Source of the DNA: Deltaproteobacteria bacterium
GTDB taxonomy: Bacteria; SAR324; NAC60-12
DNA length: 8,361 nucleotides
NCBI GenBank assembly: GCA_002730365.1
Contig: PBZZ01000087.1
Span: 1-8,361 of the forward strand
Direction: 5' to 3'
The notes beneath the pieces are model-generated. The model was not told where the DNA came from, did no database searches, and saw only the letters and a program-made list of their open reading frames with translations. The position numbers and the translations under genes are program-made. Within the stretch, counting starts at the first letter, position 1, and each line of letters starts with the position of its first letter. Shown here piece after piece: positions 1 to 6,756 of the stretch.

Positions 1-806
1 ATAGATTCAGGGATCTTTAATTGGCTACCCTCAGCTAATTCAACAAAAAAATTAGATTCCTTCCGAATCAGTTTCACTGATAGAAAATTCATACTTGGAG
101 ATCCAATAAAACTAGCCACGAAAGTATTTGCAGGTTTTTCATAAAGAGTGATGGGGTCAGCCACTTGTTCGATAATACCGTTTCTCATCACAACCACTCT
201 ATCCGCGAGTGTCATGGCTTCTACCTGATCATGGGTCACATACACCATGGTTGCTTTGAGTCTCTGGTGTAAATTCTTGATTTCGGTTCTCATCTCAATT
301 CGCAGCTTTGCATCGAGATTCGAGAGAGGCTCATCGAAAAGAAAAACATCTGGTTCTCGCACAATTGCTCGGCCAATGGCAACTCTTTGGCGCTGTCCTC
401 CTGATAAATTCTTTGGACGCCGATCTAGCATTGAATCCAACTCTAGGATTCGTGCCGCATCATTGACCAATCTGTCAACTTCATGCTTTGGAGTTTTCCG
501 TACTTTGAGTCCGTAGGCGATGTTATCCCTGACGGACATATGCGGATAAAGCGCATAATTTTGAAAAACCATTGAACAGTTCCGCAAACCAGGCCGAAGA
601 TTCGTTACATCTCGCTCACCAACAAAAATATTTCCCCCAGAGGCTTCTTCTAGGCCTGCTATCATTCTAAGTGTGGTAGTTTTGCCGCAGCCGGATGGAC
701 CTACAAGTACCACAAATTCTCTGTCAGCAATATCGAGATCTAGTTTTGGAATTACAGTAGTTTCCCCAAATTTTTTGGTGATCGAGGCTAGTCGTACTTG
801 TGCCAT
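1..806 (-). CDS. Sugar ABC transporter ATP-binding protein, MalK/UgpC type (3' end cut by window edge)
   Basis: This is the ATPase that powers the importer encoded just upstream. 268 codons are visible, and the frame is still open at the left edge. The Walker A motif GPSGCGKT is at residues 36-43, the Q-loop lies in [12 protein letters not shown], the signature LSGGQRQR starts at residue 134, Walker B FLFDEP has D158 and E159, and the switch histidine is H192 in VTHDQVEAM. These spacings match E. coli MalK, including E159 and H192. The nucleotide-binding domain is complete and is followed by the start of the C-terminal TOBE-like regulatory region (GSPSMNFL). The usual length is about 350-370 residues, so roughly 90-100 are missing. 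The ATG at 806-804 lies in a weak ribosome-binding context (GGCGA-like). The gene follows the binding-protein gene by 106 bases that contain a hairpin, so its expression is probably lower than that of the binding protein. The family is certain; the substrate is inferred from the neighbours. Confidence 0.96.
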   Translation of the reverse strand, partial: MAQVRLASITKKFGETTVIPKLDLDIADREFVVLVGPSGCGKTTTLRMIAGLEEASGGNIFVGERDVTNLRPGLRNCSMVFQNYALYPHMSVRDNIAYGLKVRKTPKHEVDRLVNDAARILELDSMLDRRPKNLSGGQRQRVAIGRAIVREPDVFLFDEPLSNLDAKLRIEMRTEIKNLHQRLKATMVYVTHDQVEAMTLADRVVVMRNGIIEQVADPITLYEKPANTFVASFIGSPSMNFLSVKLIRKESNFFVELAEGSQLKIPES

Positions 807-837
807 GCAATTCGCCGATTAGTGCTGGTAGGAAAGG

Positions 838-867
838 GACCCGCTAACAAAATTTTGCTAGCAGGCC
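838..867 (-). promoter_or_regulatory. Intercistronic RNA hairpin between binding-protein and ATPase genes
   Basis: The minus-strand RNA from 867 to 838 can fold into a stem of about 13 base pairs around an AAUU or AAAUUU loop; the core is GCUAGCA paired with UGUUAGC. The imperfect positions (866/839, 863/842 and 858/847) are all G-U wobbles in the minus-strand transcript but would be A-C mismatches in a plus-strand transcript. This supports a role as RNA in the operon message. No run of U follows (the next bases are CCCUUUCC), so it is not a textbook intrinsic terminator. By analogy with hairpins after binding-protein genes in other sugar ABC operons, it may protect the upstream message from 3' decay or partially attenuate the ATPase gene. 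The remainder of the 807-912 gap shows nothing else. Confidence 0.6.
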
Positions 868-912
868 AAGAAAGAGGGCAGGGGATCTTAAAAGACACCC
901 TATCAAGGAAGA

Positions 913-2373
913 TTAAAGCCCCATTGAAGCGCGATATGCTGCTTTTTGGGCATCTCGTCCAAACTCGTCTGTCAACTCATTCCATTGAGATGCTACAGAG
1001 TCCAGAGCTTCCTGAGGTGAAATTTCCCCAGCAAGCGCACGAGTCAATTCAATCTCCAGAATCTCTGTATAAGAGAAGTATCCCGGCAACCGCATGTCCA
1101 AGGCAACATTGGTAGCACCCAAGGAGTCACGTTGTGCAGTCAAGTACTCATTTGCCTCACGAGGACTCATCTTCTTTTCCCAAAGATCTTTGCTGAAGTG
1201 GCTATAGCGATAAGGGTTTACACCAGAGCCACCAGTAATTGCTTGAATAGAACTATTCTCAATGTTGGTGGTGTGCTCTACGTAATGCCACGCAGCTTCT
1301 TTATCTTCACTCAATTCTGGTACTGCAGCTTGCCATCCTCCAAAGGCCATGAATGGAGAGTGGATAACTCGGGAGAACTCATCCCACTGTTTGGTTTTGT
1401 AATTCCAAATAGTGGTTGAACCTGGAGTAAGATCTGAACCAACACTGCCGGGAATCTGGCTTTGTGAGGGATCAGTACCAACCGTACCAGTATCTCCCCA
1501 GTCAAAATTCATAGAGGTTTTGCCACCGGCAAATTGCTGTCGTGTGTCTCCTGATGAATAATTTAATGCACCTGGAGGAGCCAATTTAAGTGACTTGATG
1601 TAATCTTTCAAAGCCTTTACCCAACCAGGATTATTTACCTGAGCATCCATTGTGTCTGGATCAAAGAACATTGAGCCAGGATTTTCAGGATGATTTGTGT
1701 AGGAAGCAGCATGAGTGAAATAGAACCAGAACTGCTGCCCACCCCTGGCAAAAGCTTCTGTTACACCGTAGATCCCATCGCTTGGTCGATGGAAGAATTC
1801 AGCAACTTCATAATACTCATCCCATGTGCGAGGTACGACTAAATCACGTCCATACTTCGCTTTAAAGGCAGTCCTTTCTTTGGGATCTTCGAACAAGTCA
1901 ATGCGGTAGTGTAAAGTATGGAGATCTCCATCGATAGTTTGAGACTTATGCTTGCCCTCCCAAACCATCAACCGGTCACGATAAGTCGGGTGAATATCTT
2001 GCCAAGCATCTGTTTCTCTCATTTTGCTCGGCATTTCGGAGAGAAATGGGGCTAAATCTGGAGTCCAAGCAGGTGCGAATGTGATCACATCAAATGCGTC
2101 CTCCCCTGCTGCAAAAGCAGTGAGGTATTTAGGGTAGAGTTCGCCAAATGGGAACTCCACAATTTGAACCTTTCCACATGTGGCTTTACTCCAAGAATCT
2201 CCACCTTGTTTCATTGCACTGGCAATAAAAGGGCCTACCTGGGAACCGACGGTTACTGTTACACCTGTATAATCAGGCATCCCTGCTTGGGGTTTACACT
2301 GGGCTGAAGCACTACCTGCGGATAGAAGCGCTGCTGCGGCTGTGGCTATAAATCCTGTGAACAGTTTCTTCAT
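913..2373 (-). CDS. Periplasmic sugar-binding protein of ABC transporter (family 1, CUT1 type)
   Basis: This 486-residue extracellular solute-binding protein captures the sugar and delivers it to the two permeases. The N-terminus is a clear Sec signal peptide: positive MKK, a hydrophobic alanine-rich core, and an AxA site with likely cleavage after A24 (SASA|QC). Cysteine 26 is not preceded by a lipobox, so the protein should be soluble. The segment QQFAGGKTSMNFDWGD and the PYRYSHF / spaced helical C-terminus are typical of family 1 (UgpB/MalE-like) binding proteins, although it is longer than the usual 400-440 residues. The mature protein has only two cysteines, C26 and C66, which could form a disulfide. 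The start is well supported: GGAGG at 2378-2382 lies four bases before the ATG. It follows the MalG-like gene by 76 bases and precedes the hairpin at 838-867. The ligand is unknown; the adjacent kinases and mutarotase suggest a monosaccharide. Confidence 0.93.
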   Translation of the reverse strand: MKKLFTGFIATAAAALLSAGSASAQCKPQAGMPDYTGVTVTVGSQVGPFIASAMKQGGDSWSKATCGKVQIVEFPFGELYPKYLTAFAAGEDAFDVITFAPAWTPDLAPFLSEMPSKMRETDAWQDIHPTYRDRLMVWEGKHKSQTIDGDLHTLHYRIDLFEDPKERTAFKAKYGRDLVVPRTWDEYYEVAEFFHRPSDGIYGVTEAFARGGQQFWFYFTHAASYTNHPENPGSMFFDPDTMDAQVNNPGWVKALKDYIKSLKLAPPGALNYSSGDTRQQFAGGKTSMNFDWGDTGTVGTDPSQSQIPGSVGSDLTPGSTTIWNYKTKQWDEFSRVIHSPFMAFGGWQAAVPELSEDKEAAWHYVEHTTNIENSSIQAITGGSGVNPYRYSHFSKDLWEKKMSPREANEYLTAQRDSLGATNVALDMRLPGYFSYTEILEIELTRALAGEISPQEALDSVASQWNELTDEFGRDAQKAAYRASMGL

Positions 2374-2449
2374 TTTTCCTCCAAATGAAGTAGGTAAACT
2401 GAGGCCATTGTAAAAAGAGCTTCACTTTCTACATCGCCAAAAAAGGGCA

Positions 2450-3472
2450 CTAACGAATTGACCCAAGCATAAGCCCAGATCTCATCATCCTACCCAACAG
2501 TATCGTGATGATAAGCATTGGTGCAATTGCAATTATGTTAGCGACTGCAATGGCCCACCATTCATCACCACGATAAGAGTTTTGACCAGATAGAAGTACT
2601 GGAAGAGTCTGCCAGTCCCCTGTCGTCAGAATTAGGGCAAACAAGAATTCATTCCAAACAAATCCTATAGTAATCATTGTCACGGCCACTAAGCCAGGTT
2701 TTGCCATCGGAATGACAATTTCTAAAAATATACGCCACCTCGGTACATCATCAACCAATGCTGCTTCTTCTACTTCGACAGGCAAAGACTCAAAAAAGTC
2801 GCGCATAAGCCAGACAACAAGTGGAAGTGAAAAAGCTACATAACACAATGTTAGGCCAGCGAAGCTGTCTAATAATCTTATCCCAGAGTCTTTCCCAATT
2901 TTTGAGTAAAGCATGTACAAAGCAAATGCGCTTACGATTGGAGGCATCATTCGCTGTGAAACAAACCAAAACACAACATCATTATTTTTCAAAACAGGTC
3001 CGGGCAGTGGTAATCGATTGCTTATTACACTTAAAATCAAAGCGCAAAGAAAAGCAAAGCACATTGACGTGGCATCCTTCCAGTCAAAGACTTCTTTTGC
3101 CAATAGATAAGAGCCCATCCCACAGGAGGCAAAGACAATCCCAGCTAGAAGCTTTACTCTGAATTGAAATCTTACAAGCGCATAAGCAGCCATGGATCCG
3201 AATACCACTGCAATCAAACTAGCAGCTATCGATATCCAAACTGAATTGAAAAAAGTTGCGAAGAAATCGCCTCGGCTGCCAGAAAATGCATCACTCCAAG
3301 CATTTAACGTTGGTTCAAAGTCAATCCAGGGTAAGTAAGTTGGTCCACCAGTAACGGCAATTGGTGATTTGAATGATGTGACAAATATCCAATAGAGTGG
3401 AAATAGAGTGAATATTAGCCAAGCAATACATAAAATTTGGGTAATGATTTTTTGATTTGAATTTTTATTCAT
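2450..3472 (-). CDS. Sugar ABC transporter permease, MalG type, with an inserted helical pair
   Basis: This is one of two inner-membrane subunits of the importer. The 340 residues include a first membrane helix near 12-34, a periplasmic loop, a second helix near 74-98, a core helix beginning around FWFVSQRMMPPIV (168-180), and the EAA coupling loop at 236-256. The EAA loop reads EAALVDDVPRW with a final IVIPMAKPG. The canonical glycine after EAAxxD is aspartate (D242). Between ALVRFQFR and NNDVVFWF there are about 55-60 extra residues (about 106-162) holding two hydrophobic stretches, 107-127 and 134-153, so the protein is longer than the usual 270-300. I recall a proteobacterial MalG subfamily with a similar insert, so this may be ancestral to that subfamily and not new. 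The ATG lies 9 bases after the MalF-like stop with only a weak GAGA ribosome binding site, so translation is probably coupled. Confidence 0.93.
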   Translation of the reverse strand: MNKNSNQKIITQILCIAWLIFTLFPLYWIFVTSFKSPIAVTGGPTYLPWIDFEPTLNAWSDAFSGSRGDFFATFFNSVWISIAASLIAVVFGSMAAYALVRFQFRVKLLAGIVFASCGMGSYLLAKEVFDWKDATSMCFAFLCALILSVISNRLPLPGPVLKNNDVVFWFVSQRMMPPIVSAFALYMLYSKIGKDSGIRLLDSFAGLTLCYVAFSLPLVVWLMRDFFESLPVEVEEAALVDDVPRWRIFLEIVIPMAKPGLVAVTMITIGFVWNEFLFALILTTGDWQTLPVLLSGQNSYRGDEWWAIAVANIIAIAPMLIITILLGRMMRSGLMLGSIR

Positions 3473-3481
3473 AAATTTGTC

Positions 3482-4351
3482 TCAACGTCTTTTCTCGATT
3501 TGGGGTTTTAATATGACCATATAAATCAATCCGAAAATGATGATAAAAATCAGAAACAAAAAGCTTATAGCAGAAGTGTAGCCGAGATTAAACTTCTTTA
3601 ATCCTTCTTGGTAAGCAAAAAGAGTGAGCGTTTCTGTAGCGATACCTGGCCCTCCTCCTGTCATGATATAAACTGTGTCTATAATTTTGAAAGCCTCTAC
3701 AATGCGGATAAATATAACCGCAGCTGACAGAGGTAAAAGCATCGGGAAAGTGATTCCCAAAAACATTTGTAAAGAGGAAGCATTCTCTAACCGAGCTGCT
3801 TCAAAAATATCAGTAGGTAAAGACTGCAAACCAGCGAGCATCATTAAAATAACAAAGGGGGTCCATTGCCAAATTTCCACGGTAATCAGAGAACCGTAAC
3901 TCCAAATATTTTCAGTAAGAAAAGGTGGATTCGCATAGCCAAAGAATGTAAATACTTGGTTTAAGGGGCCGAACTGTTGATTGAACATAGTCTTCCATAA
4001 CAATGCTACCGCAATTGGTGTCATCAGCATCGGTAGAAGAAAAGTAATTCGATAAAGTTTCTCTCCAGCGACTTTACTATGTAATGCCAGTGCGATAGCG
4101 AACCCCAACACGTACTGTAAAGTTACAGACACAAAAACAAAAATACTTGTATTCCCAATAACAGACCAAAATCTTTCTTGTCCAAAGAGTTTCGTGTAGT
4201 TTCCAAAACCGATGTATTTAGGAGGTAGGGGTGGAACAAGTCTGGAGTTTTGAAAACTTAAGTCTAGCGTGTAGACAAGTGGGAAAAGTGTTACAAGCAA
4301 GACAACCAACGTAGCCGGCCAAATGAAAACATGACGAGACCAATCTCTCAT
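3482..4351 (-). CDS. Sugar ABC transporter permease, MalF type
   Basis: This is the second inner-membrane subunit, which pairs with the MalG-type protein. Its 289 residues have the normal length and a six-helix pattern for the short MalF/UgpA class. The first helix is near 9-30, followed by the FGNYTKLF loop typical of this family and the NTSIFVFVSV helix. The coupling loop EAARLENASSLQMFLGITFPMLLP starts at E184. Within it the usual D-G pair is replaced by E189-N190, while the distal proline is kept. The motif YIMTGGGPGIATETL (about 228-242) is characteristic of MalF-type subunits. The start codon at 4351 lies 2 bases after the stop of the upstream kinase, and no clear Shine-Dalgarno sequence precedes it, so translational coupling is likely. 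Confidence 0.94.
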   Translation of the reverse strand: MRDWSRHVFIWPATLVVLLVTLFPLVYTLDLSFQNSRLVPPLPPKYIGFGNYTKLFGQERFWSVIGNTSIFVFVSVTLQYVLGFAIALALHSKVAGEKLYRITFLLPMLMTPIAVALLWKTMFNQQFGPLNQVFTFFGYANPPFLTENIWSYGSLITVEIWQWTPFVILMMLAGLQSLPTDIFEAARLENASSLQMFLGITFPMLLPLSAAVIFIRIVEAFKIIDTVYIMTGGGPGIATETLTLFAYQEGLKKFNLGYTSAISFLFLIFIIIFGLIYMVILKPQIEKRR

Positions 4352-4353
4352 AA

Positions 4354-5283
4354 TTAGGTTCCGGTATTGAGTAGTGATTGGATGTCAGTATTTGATGGCA
4401 TGGCAGGAGCTGTGCCTGGTTTGGTTACAGAGAGTGCGGCGGTGGCGGAGCCAAATCTGATGGCATCACGCAGGGACTGACCACTGGCCAAGGCGTGTGC
4501 AAATCCACCATTGAAGGCGTCTCCTGCTCCGGTAGTTTCAACAACTTTTCCAGTCATATCGAAGGCAGGGATGTGTTCATCCAAGTCATCATTGAGCACA
4601 TAGCAACCCTTCTCGCCTAAGGTGATTAAGGCGGTACCAACACCCATTTCACGTAATTTCAAAGCCGCTTTTCTAGCATCTTTGGCATCATTCACTTGAA
4701 TACCCGTGAACGATGAGGCCTCTGTTTCATTGGGAGTTGCATAATCTGAGAGAGCAAAGATCTCTAAAGGTACTTCTGTAGCGGGCGCTGGGTTGAGAAT
4801 CGTTGGAATACCATGAGCTTTGGCAATTTCCAGTCCTCGTTTTACAGTAGTGGAAGACACCTCAAAGTTAGTCATGAAAATTGATGCATCAGCAATTCTC
4901 GAAGTGGCCTTTTCCACATGCTCTGGACCAAGTAATCCCGCAGCTCCGATTACGACAATGATCGCATTATTACCCGTTACATCATCAATGATAATATCCG
5001 CAGCTCCTGTATCCTGTTCTTTGGTTTGAAAAACGTAATCGGTGTTGACTCCCTCAGTGTCGTACAAATCAAGAGCGATCTGAGCGAATGCGTCTTCTCC
5101 AAGCATTGCAATGAAGCTTACTTCTGCCCCGGCTCTTTTGGCAGCTACCGCCTGATTGGATCCCTTTCCACCAGGCCCAAGTTTGAATAAAGGACCAATT
5201 ACGGTTTCACCCATCACGGGCATTCGTGGTGTGCGAAAGGCAAGATCCGCAACAAAAACACCCAAAATGACAACTGGTTTCAT
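4354..5283 (-). CDS. Ribokinase-family (PfkB) sugar kinase, divergent sugar-binding site
   Basis: This 309-residue cytoplasmic kinase would transfer phosphate from ATP to a sugar hydroxyl. It carries both PfkB signatures: GPGGKGSNQAVAA (about 36-48) and TTGAGDAFNGG (about 250-260), with D255 as the expected catalytic base. The ATP-site segment ITLGEKG is at about 220-226. Compared with E. coli RbsK, Asp16 is kept as D13 and Glu143 as E141, but the sugar-contacting Asn14 is replaced by valine (LGVFVADLAF). The cation-loop Asp249 position is E249. These changes suggest that the substrate is not plain ribose. I recall similar VFVAD-type ribokinases in alphaproteobacterial sugar operons. The start is supported by GGAGA at 5291-5295, six bases before the ATG. 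It lies 28 bases after the mutarotase gene and 2 bases before the MalF-type permease. The family is certain; the substrate is open. Confidence 0.93.
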   Translation of the reverse strand: MKPVVILGVFVADLAFRTPRMPVMGETVIGPLFKLGPGGKGSNQAVAAKRAGAEVSFIAMLGEDAFAQIALDLYDTEGVNTDYVFQTKEQDTGAADIIIDDVTGNNAIIVVIGAAGLLGPEHVEKATSRIADASIFMTNFEVSSTTVKRGLEIAKAHGIPTILNPAPATEVPLEIFALSDYATPNETEASSFTGIQVNDAKDARKAALKLREMGVGTALITLGEKGCYVLNDDLDEHIPAFDMTGKVVETTGAGDAFNGGFAHALASGQSLRDAIRFGSATAALSVTKPGTAPAMPSNTDIQSLLNTGT

Positions 5284-5311
5284 AAGTTGCTCTCCAGTTT
5301 GTTGAAGATTG

Positions 5312-5776
5312 TCAGACCACGTTTCCGTCCGGATCCAATACGCCTTTTACTAGGACAAAGCAGCCATAGGGTCTCCTCTCATCTCCAGCACAAACGACGG
5401 CGTACGCATTGCGTGCTCTCTCGTAAAAGGCAAAGCGTTCTATCGAGCCCATATTCCACTGCTCGCCTGAAGTCTCCTTCACTACTCGTTGCATATCCGA
5501 GTGACAAGAGACCAACTCATCTGGATTCCCCACGACTTCCATCCTCAGTACGGCATGCTCGACAAAACTATCTAGGGGTAACACGGAGAGGATCGCTCCT
5601 GCTGCCTCAGGGACATCGACCCCGTTCATATTGATCAACTCACCAGTGACAGTATGTGCAGCTACGGAGGAAGATGGGAAATTGCAGTCAGCCAGTATTA
5701 ATTCATCCCCATGACCCATAGAGCGGAGAATGTAAAGCAGATCAGCGCTTAGCAGTGGATTAATGTTTTTGAGCAT
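5312..5776 (-). CDS. RbsD/FucU-family sugar mutarotase, FucU-like
   Basis: This 154-residue cytoplasmic enzyme would interconvert the anomers (or pyranose and furanose forms) of a sugar so that the next enzyme receives the right form. The RbsD/FucU fold is shown by INPLLSADLLYILRSMGHGDELILAD near the N-terminus, with the catalytic-type H22 and D30. The segment FYERARNAYAVV (117-128) and Y137 in RPYGCF also fit. The ARNAYAVVCAGDERR stretch is closer to FucU than to RbsD, and the length slightly exceeds the usual 130-150. At the position usually occupied by asparagine in YGN/YAN, this protein has C139. The start is well supported: GGAGG at 5781-5785 is four bases before the ATG. It lies between the two kinase genes, 68 bases after the first and 28 before the second. 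That is the classical setting for a mutarotase serving a ribokinase-type pathway. No sugar can be assigned. Confidence 0.9.
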   Translation of the reverse strand: MLKNINPLLSADLLYILRSMGHGDELILADCNFPSSSVAAHTVTGELINMNGVDVPEAAGAILSVLPLDSFVEHAVLRMEVVGNPDELVSCHSDMQRVVKETSGEQWNMGSIERFAFYERARNAYAVVCAGDERRPYGCFVLVKGVLDPDGNVV

Positions 5777-5844
5777 GTTGCCTCCACAAGTATTTTTTCA
5801 GGTGGTTTAATTAAAAAACATAGATTTAGATCATATTTTTTCAA

Positions 5845-6756
5845 TCAAGCCAATCCCCAATTTTTGAATTCTTCTGGTCGCACATAAGAAACCTGAGCAC
5901 CTGAACGCTGGACACTGGCGGCCGCAGCCCGATTTGCTTGCTCTGCTGCTTGCTGAAGATTTTGATGCCTTACCCATTCGGCAGCTAAGACTCCCACAAA
6001 AGCATCACCCGCACCAAGAGTACTAACGACTGGTACTCTATAGGCTTGAAGGTGACCGACACCCTCTGCATTGCTCAATAAGACACCATTTTCTCCAAGA
6101 GTGATTAAGACATTTGGGCAATGTTTGCGAAGCTGCTGTGATGCTATTTCTGCGTCTTGAGTGTTTTTGATTTCACGGCCAGCTAACGCAGAGGCTTCTA
6201 CTTCATTGACCACTAGCATGTTGATCCATTCCCACCATGACTGAGGAATGTTAGCAGCAGGTGCAGCATTTAAAAGGACAGGCACGTCAAAATCCAGAGC
6301 CATTCTTCCAACAGCATCAACCGTGTCGAATGGAATCTCTAGTTGCTGAACTACCAAGCCAATTTCTTTCCAGAAAGTAGGATCTGGTTTGAGAAAATCA
6401 GACGTAACATATTCGTTTGCCCTCGAAATCACAACGGCCTGGTAGCGACCGGCCTGATCAACAAAATCATGTGCTAGGCCTGATCCGATAGGGTGAGTTT
6501 GCAAAAGATCCAAATTCACTCCTGCACTCAGCATGGCCTCCTGCAAAATGGTTCCTGCCTCATCATCGCCGAGACAACCAACGAATTGGGTCTGTGTGCC
6601 CCATAGCGAGGCCGCAACTGCTTGATTGGAACCCTTACCACCTGGTTGCTCTTCATATCTTTCCCCCATGATTGTTGCTCCAACAGCAGGTAGCTGATCA
6701 ACGTAGACCATCCTGTCCAAGTTAGCGGCACCAACAACCAAAACTCGTTTTTTCAG
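5845..6756 (-). CDS. rbsK: Ribokinase-family (PfkB) sugar kinase, probable CTG start
   Basis: This cytoplasmic ATP-dependent sugar kinase is 303 residues long with the start chosen here. The PfkB signatures are PGGKGSNQAVAAS (about 38-50) and TLGAGDAFVG (about 246-255), with D251 as the catalytic base. The three ribose-contacting residues of E. coli RbsK have equivalents: N12 and D14 in GAANLD, and E140 in QLEIP. Ribose or a close analogue is therefore plausible, and rbsK is a tentative name. At the monovalent-cation loop, the E. coli Asp249/Thr251 positions are S245 and L247. A TTG at 6741 would start the protein inside the first beta strand (VLVVGAAN). Extending to CTG at 6756-6754 gives the expected KKRVLVVG start. 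That CTG lies four bases after GGAGG (6761-6765) and overlaps the isomerase stop as CTGA. The gene is clearly diverged from the other kinase in the operon, so it is not a recent duplicate. Confidence 0.9.
   Translation of the reverse strand: MKKRVLVVGAANLDRMVYVDQLPAVGATIMGERYEEQPGGKGSNQAVAASLWGTQTQFVGCLGDDEAGTILQEAMLSAGVNLDLLQTHPIGSGLAHDFVDQAGRYQAVVISRANEYVTSDFLKPDPTFWKEIGLVVQQLEIPFDTVDAVGRMALDFDVPVLLNAAPAANIPQSWWEWINMLVVNEVEASALAGREIKNTQDAEIASQQLRKHCPNVLITLGENGVLLSNAEGVGHLQAYRVPVVSTLGAGDAFVGVLAAEWVRHQNLQQAAEQANRAAAASVQRSGAQVSYVRPEEFKNWGLA

Noticed and set aside
247..516. Plus-strand open frame of 89 codons
   Set aside because: It lies opposite the ABC ATPase, whose motifs are unambiguous; the translation is serine/arginine-rich with no domain.
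838..867. LacI-type operator at the palindrome near 843-862
   Set aside because: The imperfect positions pair only as G-U in the minus-strand RNA, and it lies inside an operon without promoter elements, so an RNA hairpin explains it better.
798..1419. Plus-strand open frames at 798-1115 and 1132-1419
   Set aside because: They lie antisense to the binding-protein gene and its 3' gap, with no ribosome binding site or recognisable protein features.
2374..2449. Terminator or regulatory RNA between the MalG-type and binding-protein genes
   Set aside because: Only a weak GCC/GGC pairing around a T-run is seen, followed by an ordinary strong ribosome binding site.
2821..3162. Plus-strand frames opposite the MalG-type permease
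   Set aside because: They are shadows of a clear permease; their sequences are basic and low in structure, and two overlap each other in different frames.
5287..5634. Plus-strand 115-codon frame opposite the mutarotase gene
   Set aside because: It is arginine/serine-rich antisense translation; the minus strand carries a well-supported RbsD/FucU protein with a strong ribosome binding site.
5777..5844. Terminator or internal promoter between the first kinase and mutarotase genes
   Set aside because: Only a 4-base stem (CCAC/GTGG) and scattered A/T runs are present; no stem plus U-tract and no convincing -35/-10 pair.
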